From contig DGNO01000004.1 of the NCBI GenBank assembly GCA_002389665.1, positions 1 to 64,000 of the forward strand: 64,000 nucleotides of DNA, read 5' to 3'. Under the pieces are notes generated by a model, which was not told where the DNA came from, did not search any database, and was given only the letters and a program-made list of their open reading frames with translations. The position numbers and the translations under genes were made by a program. The DNA comes from Rhodobiaceae bacterium UBA4490. GTDB lineage: Bacteria > Pseudomonadota > Alphaproteobacteria > Parvibaculales > Parvibaculaceae. Below, piece after piece: positions 19,388-27,714 of this stretch (the first letter of the stretch is position 1; each line of letters opens with the position of its first letter).

Positions 19388-20770
19388 ATGGACCTTACTC
19401 GCCGCAAAATCTTGACCCTCGGGGCCAGTGCTGCCGTGAGCGCTGCCGCCCTGACCGCCGGCCGGCCGCTGAAAGCGCTGGCGCAGTCCGCAGAACGCAT
19501 CAAATGGCAGAACTGGTCGGGCGGGCAAAGCTGCCTGCCCGAAGCCCGCCTTGCGCCGGGAACGACCGGCGAGCTCGCCGCAATCTTAAAAGAAGCCCCG
19601 CGCCCCATCCGCCCGGTCGGCGCCGGCCATTCCTTCACCGCGCTGGTGCCGACGGACGGCACGGTGCTCTCTCTCGATAGGCTTTCCGGCGTCCTCGATG
19701 CAGATGCGGAAAAGATGACTGCCACATTCGGCGCGGGCACAAGGCTTGGCAATATCGGCAAGGCGCTGGAGGCAAAAGGCCAGGCGCTGATCAACATGCC
19801 CGATATCAACAAGCAGACCCTGGCCGGGTCCGTCTCCACCTCCACCCACGGCACGGGCGCGGAGTTCGGATCGCTGTCGAGCTATATCACGCAGCTTGAA
19901 CTCGTTACGCCGGGCGGCGAGGTGCTGACCTGCTCGCCGTCGCAGAATTCGGAAGTGTTCGAGGCGGCACGCGTCTCGCTCGGCGCGCTCGGCGTTCTGA
20001 CCAAAATCACGCTGAAAAACCGCACGCCTTACAAATTGACGCGGCGCATCTGGTCCCTGCCCTTCGATCAGATGATGGAAGAGGCCGAGAGCCTGGCCGC
20101 GCAGCACCGCAATTTCGAATTCTATTACATTCCCTATTCGGGCATGTGCCTTGCCATCACTCATGACGAAACGGATGAAGACATCCGCCCGCGCGTCAGT
20201 ACCGATGACGATGATGCCGTGATGACCTTGAAAGCCCTGCAGGAGTGGCTCGGCTGGGCGCCCTCACTACGCGAATATCTCATCCGCTCGGAACTCGAGG
20301 ACCTGCCGGAAGAAGTCTATGTCGACACGTCCTGGCGCATCTATCCGAGCGAGCGCGGCGTGCGCTTTAACGAGATGGAATATCATCTGCCCAGAGAAAA
20401 AGCGCTCGATGCCTTGAAAGAAGTGCGCCGCACGATCGAGGAAAACAATATCGAAGTCTTCTTCCCCATCGAGTTCCGCTTCGTGAAAGGCGATGATCTC
20501 TGGCTTTCGCCCTTTACCGGCCGTGACAGCTGCTCCATCGCTGTCCACCGCTACCATGAAGAAGAATACGAGCCCTATTTCCAGGCGATGGAACCGATTT
20601 TCCGCGCTCATGATGGCCGGCCTCATTGGGGCAAGCTTCACACGCTGGGAGCGGATGACTTTGCCGCGCTTTATCCGCGCTGGAACGACTTCCTGAAAGT
20701 GCGCCGCGCGCTCGATCCGGAAGGCATCTTCCTCAACGATCATCTGCGTCACGTTTTCGGAGAAGCCTGA
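19388..20770 (+). CDS. Tat-exported FAD-linked oxidoreductase (D-arabinono-1,4-lactone oxidase family)
   Basis: A 460-residue member of the sugar-lactone oxidase branch of the vanillyl-alcohol-oxidase superfamily. The N-terminus has a twin-arginine signal (LTRRKILTLG, residues 3-12) and a hydrophobic h-region, so the protein should fold with FAD and be exported. The FAD domain carries VGAGHSFT with His81, a common site of histidyl-FAD linkage. The ALO-type C-terminal domain ends with HWGK (413-416). A preceding cytochrome and this export signal suggest a dehydrogenase passing electrons to heme rather than an oxygen-using oxidase; that is inference. The substrate is unknown. Confidence 0.87.
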   Translation: MDLTRRKILTLGASAAVSAAALTAGRPLKALAQSAERIKWQNWSGGQSCLPEARLAPGTTGELAAILKEAPRPIRPVGAGHSFTALVPTDGTVLSLDRLSGVLDADAEKMTATFGAGTRLGNIGKALEAKGQALINMPDINKQTLAGSVSTSTHGTGAEFGSLSSYITQLELVTPGGEVLTCSPSQNSEVFEAARVSLGALGVLTKITLKNRTPYKLTRRIWSLPFDQMMEEAESLAAQHRNFEFYYIPYSGMCLAITHDETDEDIRPRVSTDDDDAVMTLKALQEWLGWAPSLREYLIRSELEDLPEEVYVDTSWRIYPSERGVRFNEMEYHLPREKALDALKEVRRTIEENNIEVFFPIEFRFVKGDDLWLSPFTGRDSCSIAVHRYHEEEYEPYFQAMEPIFRAHDGRPHWGKLHTLGADDFAALYPRWNDFLKVRRALDPEGIFLNDHLRHVFGEA

Positions 20771-20773
20771 GCC

Positions 20774-22087
20774 ATGGCCGATTTCAAGAAGCAGCTTGCC
20801 TCCATCGACCGCCGCCTGCTCATCGGCGGCGGCGCGGCGCTGGGGCTGACCGCCGGTTTCTTCGGCCTGCGTCCTTCGAAGAACGGCGCCGAGGCGGGCG
20901 CCTATTTCAACGCCATGACCAGCGCGCTCAAACGCGAAAAGCTGGAACGTCCCACCCTTGTCATCGACCGCGCGGCACTCGACCGGAATATCGACCTGTT
21001 GAAAGCCGATCTCAGCCCCGAGATGGGTTACAGGATCGTTGCAAAATCGCTGCCCGCCCTCGGCCTCGTCAAACGCATCATGGAACGGGCGGGTACGAAC
21101 CGGCTCATGGTCTTCCATCAGCCCTTCCTCAATTATGTCGCCGTCAATGTGCCCGAAGCAGAGATCCTGCTCGGCAAACCGATGCCGGTGGAAGCGGCCG
21201 CGCGCTTTTACGATCATGCCGCCCCCGGTCCCTTCGACCCGGCCCGGCAGGTGGAATGGCTGATCGACACGCCCCAGCGCCTGGCGCAATACGCAGACCT
21301 TGCCAAAGCGCGCGGCCTTACCATGCGCCTCAATATCGAGATCGATGTCGGCCTTCATAGAGGCGGCGTGCGCGGCAAAGCCACGCTCAAAACCATGCTG
21401 GAGACGGTTGATGCCGCGCCCGGGCTCAGCTTTTCCGGTTTCATGGGCTATGACCCGCATCTGGCGAGCATTCCCGGCCTTCTCGGCTGGCAGGAAAGCG
21501 CCATCGAAAGCTCGAAAGCCGTCTATCGGGGGTTTGTGGAGACCGCCCGCGCCCATTATGGCGAGGCCTGGAACAGGGACACGCTGACGCTGAACACAGC
21601 AGGCAGCCCGACTTACCGCTTTCACACGGAAAGCCAAATCGCCAATGAAGTGGCGGTGGGCTCCGCCCTCGTCAAACCGACCGATTTCGACATTCCGACC
21701 CTTGAGGGTCATGAGCCGGCAGCCTTCATCTCAACCCCGGTTCTCAAAACTTCCGAGCGCACGGAAATTCCGGGCCTCGAATTTCTTTCCGGCCTCACCT
21801 CGGCCTGGGACCGCAACAGCGCCAAAACCGCCTTCATCTATGGCGGCAAATGGCTCGCCAAACCCGTCGCGCCGGAAGGGTTGCAGCTCAATGCCTTGTT
21901 CGGACGCTCGACCAATCAGGAAATGCTGAACCATTCGGACCGCATTTCCTTGAAGCAGGGCGATCATGTCACCTTCCGCCCGACACAGAGCGAATTCGTT
22001 TTCCTGCAATTCGGGAATATCGCGGTCTACGATCCGGAAGAAGAGCGCATCGTGGAAAGCTGGCCGGTCTTCCAGCAGGGCGCATGA
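20774..22087 (+). CDS. PLP-dependent enzyme of the D-threonine aldolase / DSD1 (alanine racemase N-terminal fold) family
   Basis: A 437-residue protein whose barrel domain begins RPTLVIDRAALDRNID. The likely PLP lysine is Lys91 in YRIVAKS. The C-terminal beta domain (from about 300) resembles metal-dependent D-threonine aldolases and D-serine dehydratases. The N-terminus has RRLLIGGGAALGLTAGFFG, a twin-arginine-like or anchor segment, unusual for this fold and implying an envelope location. It starts three bases after the flavoprotein stop codon, so the two are co-translated. The substrate is probably a D-hydroxy amino acid; this is a family-level guess. Confidence 0.82.
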   Translation: MADFKKQLASIDRRLLIGGGAALGLTAGFFGLRPSKNGAEAGAYFNAMTSALKREKLERPTLVIDRAALDRNIDLLKADLSPEMGYRIVAKSLPALGLVKRIMERAGTNRLMVFHQPFLNYVAVNVPEAEILLGKPMPVEAAARFYDHAAPGPFDPARQVEWLIDTPQRLAQYADLAKARGLTMRLNIEIDVGLHRGGVRGKATLKTMLETVDAAPGLSFSGFMGYDPHLASIPGLLGWQESAIESSKAVYRGFVETARAHYGEAWNRDTLTLNTAGSPTYRFHTESQIANEVAVGSALVKPTDFDIPTLEGHEPAAFISTPVLKTSERTEIPGLEFLSGLTSAWDRNSAKTAFIYGGKWLAKPVAPEGLQLNALFGRSTNQEMLNHSDRISLKQGDHVTFRPTQSEFVFLQFGNIAVYDPEEERIVESWPVFQQGA

Positions 22088-22100
22088 GGCGCGCGGAACG

Positions 22101-22541
22101 CTAGTTCGTCTTGCGCTTTTCGAGCCCCGGCAGCGGCGCCACCTCCACGCCTTCCTCGATCAGCTCGCGCGCTTCATCGAGCGTGGTCTCGCCGTAAATA
22201 TCCCGGCGCGGCGTTTCCTCATAGTGCATGCGGCGGGCTTCTTCGGCGAACTTGTCACCGACATAATCGTAATTCGTTTCCACATGGCGGCGCAGCTCGC
22301 TCATCATGAGCGTGACTTTTTCGGCGATCTCGGCGCCCGCGCGCGTCTTGCCGGGCGTCTCAGGCTTCGTGTTCCCCTTACGCGGAATGGAGGGCGCCAT
22401 CAGCCCTTTACGCACCTTGGCGCTGGCGCATTGCGGGCAAACCACATCGCCCGCCGCCGCCTGTTCATCGAAATCCGATGAAGAGCGGAACCAGCCGTCG
22501 AATTCATGGTCCTTGTCGCAGATCAGCCGGTAGCGGATCAT
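22101..22541 (-). CDS. DUF1178 family protein (zinc-ribbon-like)
   Basis: A 146-residue conserved protein of unknown function. The N-terminus MIRYRLICDKDHEFDGWFRSS with C-x-x-C at VVCPQCAS resembles a regulatory zinc ribbon. The C-terminal half is helical and charged, with RRHVETNYDYVGDKFAEEAR. It begins two bases after the nitrilase stop codon, making a comF-grxC-nitrilase-DUF1178 run. The family is often found in this order in Alphaproteobacteria, but no role is known to me. Confidence 0.9.
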   Translation of the reverse strand: MIRYRLICDKDHEFDGWFRSSSDFDEQAAAGDVVCPQCASAKVRKGLMAPSIPRKGNTKPETPGKTRAGAEIAEKVTLMMSELRRHVETNYDYVGDKFAEEARRMHYEETPRRDIYGETTLDEARELIEEGVEVAPLPGLEKRKTN

Positions 22542-22543
22542 GC

Positions 22544-23401
22544 CTATGCCTCTCCTGAAGCCTTAAAAGCGCCGGAAGGTGCCAAAACTGCCCTATCGTG
22601 GTCAAGCGCGGGAATGCGCGCCCGCGCCTCGGCGACCTTGGCCGGATCGATCTCTGCCAGAATAAATGTAGGGTCCTGCGCCGCTTCGGCCAGTATCTCG
22701 CCCCAGGGCGAGATGATGAGGCTGTGGCCATAGGTCTGGCGCCCGTTTTCATGGGTGCCTCCTTGCGCCGGCGCCAGCACGAAGCAACCCGTCTCGATAG
22801 CCCGGGCGCGAAGGAGCACATGCCAATGCGCCTCGCCCGTCTTCTGCGTAAAGGCGGAGGGCACGGTGAGAAAAGAGGCCCCGGCTTTTGCGAGCTGGCG
22901 GTAAAGGTAAGGAAAGCGCAGATCATAGCAGACGCTGAGCCCGAGCCGGCCCCAGGGCAGGTCCGCTGCCACCGCCTCCGCGCCCGGGCGGTAATTCTTC
23001 GATTCCCGGTAGCTTTCCCCGCCCGGCAGATCGACGTCGAACATATGGATCTTGTCGTAGCGGGCTTTGAGACTGCCATCCGGCCCGATCAGAAGCGAGC
23101 GGTTGACCACCTTGTCGGGCGCAACACGCAGGGCGAGCGAGCCGATCAGCAGCCAGACGGAAAGCTCATCCGCAAGTTCCCGGAAAGCTAAAAGCGCGGG
23201 GTCTTTGGCTTCTTCCACACAAGTGGCGAAAAGCACATCCGCCTTCAATTCCATGAGCGAGGTGGTTTCAGGCGTCGCGATGAACTGCGCGCCCGCGCCA
23301 TGGGCCGCCCGGATGAGCGCGCTCGCCGCCTCGATATTCTCCTGGACATTGCGCCCCGTGCGCAATTGCACGCAGGCCGCTTTGAAAGGCGCCGCGGTCA
23401 T
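22544..23401 (-). CDS. Carbon-nitrogen hydrolase (nitrilase superfamily, Nit1-like)
   Basis: A 285-residue amidase-fold enzyme. The catalytic triad is visible: Glu45 (TPETTS), Lys117 (RYDKIHMFD) and Cys158 (SVCYDLRFPYLYR). These motifs match the Nit1/Nit2-like branch, some members of which act as deaminated glutathione amidase. That branch would fit the neighbouring glutaredoxin gene, but the specific substrate is inferred. It is flanked by grxC (23 bases upstream) and DUF1178. Confidence 0.92.
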   Translation of the reverse strand: MTAAPFKAACVQLRTGRNVQENIEAASALIRAAHGAGAQFIATPETTSLMELKADVLFATCVEEAKDPALLAFRELADELSVWLLIGSLALRVAPDKVVNRSLLIGPDGSLKARYDKIHMFDVDLPGGESYRESKNYRPGAEAVAADLPWGRLGLSVCYDLRFPYLYRQLAKAGASFLTVPSAFTQKTGEAHWHVLLRARAIETGCFVLAPAQGGTHENGRQTYGHSLIISPWGEILAEAAQDPTFILAEIDPAKVAEARARIPALDHDRAVLAPSGAFKASGEA

Positions 23402-23424
23402 CCCCTTACCGCTCCTTCTGGAAA

Positions 23425-23682
23425 TCAGGCCGCGAGCAGCGGGTCGAGCTTGCCGGAGGCTTCCAGCGCATAAAGCTCGTCGCAGCCGCCGACATGCGTG
23501 TCACCGACGAAAATCTGCGGCACCGTATGCGCGCCGCCCGCCTTTTGCATCATCTGGCGGCGCAGGTCGGCATCCATGCCCACATCGATCTCACGGAACG
23601 TAACGCCCTTCTTGTCGAGCAGCGCTTTGGCCCGGTAGCAATAGGGGCACATCATGGTGGTGTAGATGGTGACGTTGGCCAA
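23425..23682 (-). CDS. grxC: Glutaredoxin 3
   Basis: Glutathione-dependent thiol-disulfide oxidoreductase of 85 residues. The active site CPYC (Cys12-Cys15) and the TVPQIFVGDTHVGGCDEL segment for glutathione binding are present. The start is the TTG at 23682, six bases after GAGG; the only upstream ATG lies inside the comF end and gives an unnatural extension. The comF stop codon lies 35 bases upstream. Confidence 0.95.
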   Translation of the reverse strand: MANVTIYTTMMCPYCYRAKALLDKKGVTFREIDVGMDADLRRQMMQKAGGAHTVPQIFVGDTHVGGCDELYALEASGKLDPLLAA

Positions 23683-23717
23683 AATAATCCTCAACTCTTC
23701 AACAATGGTGAGGCTTA

Positions 23718-24500
23718 TCATATAGGGGGTGCTTCCTCTCCCGCAACTCGCGCTATCGTGAGCACGCTGACCATTGCCGCGCCTTCCTTAAGAAGCACGC
23801 GGGTGCAGGCCTCCACCGTCGCCCCGGTGGTGAGCACATCATCGACAAGCAGCACATGTTTGCCCGCAATTTTGGCGCCCTTGCCGGCTTTCAGCGAAAA
23901 AGCCCCGGCGACATTGCGCCGCCGTGCCCCCGCGCTGAGGCCCACCTGCGCCTTTGTCGGGCGGTGGCGGAGAAGAATTTCAGGATCGGCAGGCTTGCCG
24001 GAAAGCCGGGCAAGAGCCCGGGAAAGCTCGGCCGCCTGATTGAAGCGCCGCCATAAAAGCCGCCGTGCATGGAGCGGCACCGGGCAAATCAGATCGGCCT
24101 CGGTGAGAAGCCCGCCGCCCGCCTGCGCCATCAGCCGGGCAAAGGTCGGAGCAAGCTCCAGCCTATCACCATATTTCAGCCGGCTGATGAGCCGAGCCGC
24201 GGCATCATTGTAAAGCAGCGCCGCGCGCGCTTGTGCAAAAGCGGGAGGCCGGGCAAGCGCCGCCGCCGAAACCGCGCCCTCCCCCGGATCATAGGCAAAA
24301 GGCGCGCCGGTAATCCGGCAAAAAGGCTCGCCGATGAAATCGAAGGCACTCCAGCAGGGCGCGCAAAACGCATAATGCCGGTCGAGCCCCGCCCCGCAGG
24401 AAAGACAGCGCGGCGGCAGAAGAAAATCCCCGGCCCGGCGCAATAGCGCGCGCAGAACCTGCCCGTCGCTCTTTCCCGCTCCGCCGGCCTCTGCCTGCAT
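23718..24500 (-). CDS. ComF family protein (phosphoribosyltransferase fold)
   Basis: A 260-residue homologue of competence protein ComF, often annotated as an amidophosphoribosyltransferase-like protein. An N-terminal zinc-finger-like segment has CLSC and CAPC pairs. The C-terminal PRPP-binding signature VLLVDDVLTTGAT is intact. The ATG at 24500 follows GGGAGG and is preferred to the GTG at 24518. In Gram-negative bacteria the role is linked to DNA uptake or gluconate use; which applies here is unknown. Confidence 0.9.
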   Translation of the reverse strand: MQAEAGGAGKSDGQVLRALLRRAGDFLLPPRCLSCGAGLDRHYAFCAPCWSAFDFIGEPFCRITGAPFAYDPGEGAVSAAALARPPAFAQARAALLYNDAAARLISRLKYGDRLELAPTFARLMAQAGGGLLTEADLICPVPLHARRLLWRRFNQAAELSRALARLSGKPADPEILLRHRPTKAQVGLSAGARRRNVAGAFSLKAGKGAKIAGKHVLLVDDVLTTGATVEACTRVLLKEGAAMVSVLTIARVAGEEAPPI

Positions 24501-24614
24501 CTGCCCCTCCCGCCTCACCTGAAACGCCCGGCAATATCCTGCGCCCCTTCATCTTGCCAATAGACGATCCCGTGTCATAGTGCGCGCCTACCGCGCCGAG
24601 CGAGATGAGGGCTC

Positions 24615-25541
24615 ATGCAACTTTTCGACCGCACGCTATTGCGCCGCCGCCGGGACCGCGCGGCCCCGGGTTTTAGCGCGCATGATTTTCTTATCCGCCA
24701 TGCCGGCGAAGACGTGGCCGAACGGCTCATGGCCGTGAACCGCAGCTTTCCGCTGGCGCTCGATCTCGGCGCCCATCAAGGCGCGCTTTCCCATGCACCG
24801 CTGCCTGAGGATAAGATCGGCACCATTATCGAAACCGACCTTTCTCCCGCAATGTTTGCCGGGCCTGAGCAAAAGGTACGGCAAAAAACACGGCCCTTGC
24901 GCCTGGCCGCCGATGAAGAAGCCCTGCCCTTTGCCGAGGAAAGCGCCGATCTCGTCACCTCGCTTCTCTCGCTGCATCTCGTCAACGATCTGCCGGGCAC
25001 ACTCATTCAGATCCGCCGTATTCTAAAACCCGACGGGCTTTTCATCGGCGCGCTTTTCGGCGGGGAAACCTTGTCGGAACTGCGCGAGGCGATGAGCCTT
25101 GCCGAAATCGAATGCGAGGGCGGGCTCTCCCCGCGCATCGCCCCTTTCACGGAAATCCGTGATCTTGGGGGCCTCATGCAGCGCGCAGGCTTTGCGCTGC
25201 CCGTCACGGACGCCGATAAACTCACCGTGCGCTATGCGACGCCGATGCACCTTTTGAATGAGCTGCGCGGCATGGGCGAAACGAACATGCTGAGCGAGCG
25301 GCGAAAGACGCCGCTGCGCCGCGCCACGCTCATGCGCATGATGGAAATCTATCAGGAAAAGTTTTCGGACCCGGACGGGCGCATCCGCGCCACTTTCGAC
25401 ATTCATTACGTCACGGGCTGGGCGCCGCATGAAAGTCAGCAAAAGCCGCTGCGCCCCGGCAGCGCGAAAACGCGCCTCGCCGACGCGCTCGGCGTCAGCG
25501 AAAGGCCTGCCGGCGAAAAGCCGGGACCCAAGCAAGAATGA
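24615..25541 (+). CDS. SAM-dependent methyltransferase-fold protein (NDUFAF5 / BioC-like)
   Basis: A 308-residue class I methyltransferase-fold protein. Motif I LDLGAHQG is at 49-56, ADEEALPF is the acidic loop, and LHLVNDLPG and PDGLFIGALFGG follow in order. The opening MQLFDRTLLRRRRDRA is characteristic of the alphaproteobacterial/mitochondrial NDUFAF5 group; the human protein hydroxylates an arginine of a complex I subunit. BioC-like function (malonyl-ACP methylation) is the alternative. The gene is divergent from comF with about 115 bases between them. Confidence 0.85.
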   Translation: MQLFDRTLLRRRRDRAAPGFSAHDFLIRHAGEDVAERLMAVNRSFPLALDLGAHQGALSHAPLPEDKIGTIIETDLSPAMFAGPEQKVRQKTRPLRLAADEEALPFAEESADLVTSLLSLHLVNDLPGTLIQIRRILKPDGLFIGALFGGETLSELREAMSLAEIECEGGLSPRIAPFTEIRDLGGLMQRAGFALPVTDADKLTVRYATPMHLLNELRGMGETNMLSERRKTPLRRATLMRMMEIYQEKFSDPDGRIRATFDIHYVTGWAPHESQQKPLRPGSAKTRLADALGVSERPAGEKPGPKQE

Positions 25542-25584
25542 GAGAAAATTAAAACTCGAAAGAGCCGAGCTTGGCGGCAATATC

Positions 25585-25776
25585 CTAGAAGATGGCGACC
25601 ACCGCATCGCCCACCAGCGAGGTGGCGCCGAACATGGCAAGGCCGATACCGGCTACGATCAGGGAATATTCCAGCGCCGTCGCCCCGCTTTCATCGCCGA
25701 AAAAACGGGAGGCAAAGGACCGGCCATCCAAAATTTGGTGGATGTCACCGCTTACACATACCGTCCGGTCGATCAT
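25585..25776 (-). CDS. Flp-type (class IVb) pilin, solitary
   Basis: A 63-residue prepilin. The tail FFGDESG / ATALEYSLIVAGIGLAMFG fits the Flp prepilin-peptidase site, with cleavage after Gly31 and Glu36 at position +5. The hydrophobic helix and short C-terminus are typical. Its ATG overlaps the mutT stop codon by one base (TGATG), so translation is probably coupled. No tad or prepilin peptidase gene is in the window. The longer reading (from 25902) runs inside mutT and is rejected. Confidence 0.8.
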   Translation of the reverse strand: MIDRTVCVSGDIHQILDGRSFASRFFGDESGATALEYSLIVAGIGLAMFGATSLVGDAVVAIF

Positions 25777-26183
25777 CACAACAAATCCCTCAACGTTGCC
25801 ACAAGCGGCTCGTCGGCGGGCGGCATCGGATAGCTCTCCATCCGGTTCGGCGCGACCCATTTCAAGGTCTGCCCTTCCAGAGGCTGGGCAATCCCCTCCC
25901 ACTTCCGGCAGATATAGAGTGGCATCAGAAGGTGAAATTTTTCATAAGAGTGACTGGCGAAGGTCAGCGGCGCGAGACAGGACGCGCTGACATCGATCCC
26001 CAGCTCTTCCTTCAGCTCGCGGATAAGCGAAACCTCAGGCGTTTCGCCGCTTTCCACCTTGCCGCCGGGAAACTCCCAAAGCCCCGCCATGGATTTGCCT
26101 TCCGGGCGCTGTGCCAAAAGGACACGCCCGTCCCCATCGGCAAGCGCGCAGGCGGCCACGAGTATGATCGGCTTATCGCTCAT
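25776..26183 (-). CDS. mutT: 8-oxo-dGTP diphosphatase (MutT, Nudix hydrolase)
   Basis: Removes oxidised guanine nucleotides from the pool. At 135 residues it carries a complete Nudix box: Gly41, Glu47, then REL-x-EELG from Arg55 with metal-binding Glu59 and Glu60. The preceding AGLWEFPGGK is typical of MutT. It follows argJ by 14 bases, in the ppiC-argJ-mutT order of many Alphaproteobacteria. Confidence 0.94.
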   Translation of the reverse strand: MSDKPIILVAACALADGDGRVLLAQRPEGKSMAGLWEFPGGKVESGETPEVSLIRELKEELGIDVSASCLAPLTFASHSYEKFHLLMPLYICRKWEGIAQPLEGQTLKWVAPNRMESYPMPPADEPLVATLRDLL

Positions 26184-26197
26184 CGCCCGCCCCGCGC

Positions 26198-27661
26198 CTA
26201 GCTGCGGTAATCGGCATTGATGGCAATATATTCATGGGTGAGATCGCAGGTCCACACCGTCGCAGAAGCAGTGCCGACGCCGACATCGACCTCGATGTCG
26301 ATCTCCCGCCCCTTCATATGTTTGGCGACCGGCGCTTCGTCATAGCCCGGTACGGCAACGCCGTTCTTGGCAATGTCGATACCGCCCATGCGCACGGCAA
26401 GCTTGTCCCTGTCCGCTGCCTCGCCTGCCTTGCCAACAGCCATGACGACACGGCCCCAATTCGCGTCTTCGCCCGCGATCGCGGTTTTCACGAGCGGGGA
26501 ATTGGCGATGGAAAGGGCAATGCGCCGCGCCGCCTGGTGGCTCGCCGCGCCGTTGACCGTGACGGAGATGAACTTCGTCGCCCCTTCCCCGTCGCGCACC
26601 ACCTGATGGGCAAGCTCCTGCATGAGATCGTGCAGCGCCGTGCGGAATTCGCGCAGGCGCGGATCGCCCGCCCGCGTAATGGGCGGCCATGCCTGCCCCG
26701 TCTCTTTTTCAGCCTCGCGCATCGCCTCACCCGTTGCGAAAAGCAGCACGCTGTCGGAGGTCGAGGTATCGCTGTCCACGGTGATGGCGTTGAAACTGTC
26801 GCGCGTGCCCAGCATCAGCAAGGTCTGCAGGATGGGGGCGGGGATCGCGGCATCGGTAAAAATGAAAACCAGCATGGTCGCCAGATCCGGCGCCACCATG
26901 CCCGAGCCCTTTGCAATGCCGTTGATGCGCACGGGCACCCCGCCGATCATCACCTGGCGCGTTGTATATTTGGGAAAGGTGTCCGTGGTCATGATGGCCC
27001 CGGCAGCCGCTTCCCAATTGTCCCGGCGCAGCACTTTCATCGCCTTGCCGATGCCTCTTTCCAGCGGCTCCGGCGGCAGGAACTGGCCGATGACCCCCGT
27101 CGAGGCAATGAAGACATCCTTCTGGCGGCAACCGATTTCCTGCGCTGCTTTGGCAGCCGTCGCCCGCACCGTCGCCATCCCGGCCTTGCCGGTGAAGACG
27201 TTGGAATTGCCCGCATTGACGACGAGCGCGCGGGCCACGCCGTTTTCGATATTGGCGCGGCACCAATCGACCGGCGCACCCGGCATTTTGGAATTCGTGA
27301 AGACCCCGGCAACGCTCGTGCCTTCCGGGAAAACCGCCACAAGCATGTCGTCACGGTTCTTGTATTTGATGCCGGCCTGCACGGCGGCAAATTCCACCCC
27401 GGCCACTTCCGGCATTTTGGGATAGCTCTTGGGCGCAAGCGGGGACACTTTCGCGGCGGTTTTGCGCTTACCGGCGACTTTCGTGCGGCTGGCGGCTTTG
27501 GCCACCGGTTTCTTGGCAGCGACTTTTTTACGCGCGGCGCGTTTCGGCTTTACGGCCGTTTTCTTCTTGGCGATGAGCTGCCGTTTCTTCTTCGGCTTCG
27601 CCACTTTGCTCTTGGCGCGCACGCTTGCCGGTTTTCTTTTCTTACCGCCCGCTTTCGTCAT
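26198..27661 (-). CDS. argJ: Glutamate N-acetyltransferase ArgJ with a lysine-rich N-terminal tail
   Basis: Transfers acetyl from N-acetylornithine to glutamate in the arginine cycle and may also use acetyl-CoA. The precursor self-cleaves before Thr262 in the conserved APDLATMLVFIFTDA. The catalytic core starts near residue 72 (VSPLAPKSYPKMPEVAGV). Residues 1-71 are foreign to the family: 24 Lys and 7 Arg, no acidic residue, and many Ala, like histone H1 or the C-terminus of alphaproteobacterial HU-like proteins. The ATG at 27661 and the open, compositionally consistent frame support translation of the tail. It lies 53 bases after the ppiC stop. Confidence 0.95.
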   Translation of the reverse strand: MTKAGGKKRKPASVRAKSKVAKPKKKRQLIAKKKTAVKPKRAARKKVAAKKPVAKAASRTKVAGKRKTAAKVSPLAPKSYPKMPEVAGVEFAAVQAGIKYKNRDDMLVAVFPEGTSVAGVFTNSKMPGAPVDWCRANIENGVARALVVNAGNSNVFTGKAGMATVRATAAKAAQEIGCRQKDVFIASTGVIGQFLPPEPLERGIGKAMKVLRRDNWEAAAGAIMTTDTFPKYTTRQVMIGGVPVRINGIAKGSGMVAPDLATMLVFIFTDAAIPAPILQTLLMLGTRDSFNAITVDSDTSTSDSVLLFATGEAMREAEKETGQAWPPITRAGDPRLREFRTALHDLMQELAHQVVRDGEGATKFISVTVNGAASHQAARRIALSIANSPLVKTAIAGEDANWGRVVMAVGKAGEAADRDKLAVRMGGIDIAKNGVAVPGYDEAPVAKHMKGREIDIEVDVGVGTASATVWTCDLTHEYIAINADYRS

Positions 27662-27676
27662 CGCTCATCCCGTCTT

Positions 27677-27712
27677 TGCCGCTATCTGCCGCTATCTGCC
27701 TCTATACGCCGC
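27677..27712. repeat. Short tandem repeat between ppiC and argJ
   Basis: A 10-bp unit close to TGCCGCTATC is repeated about three and a half times with decay (two exact copies, then TGCCTCTATA and a partial copy). It fills most of the 53-base gap between the two genes and ends by the ppiC stop codon. It may be replication slippage. Confidence 0.6.
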
Positions 27713-27714
27713 TC

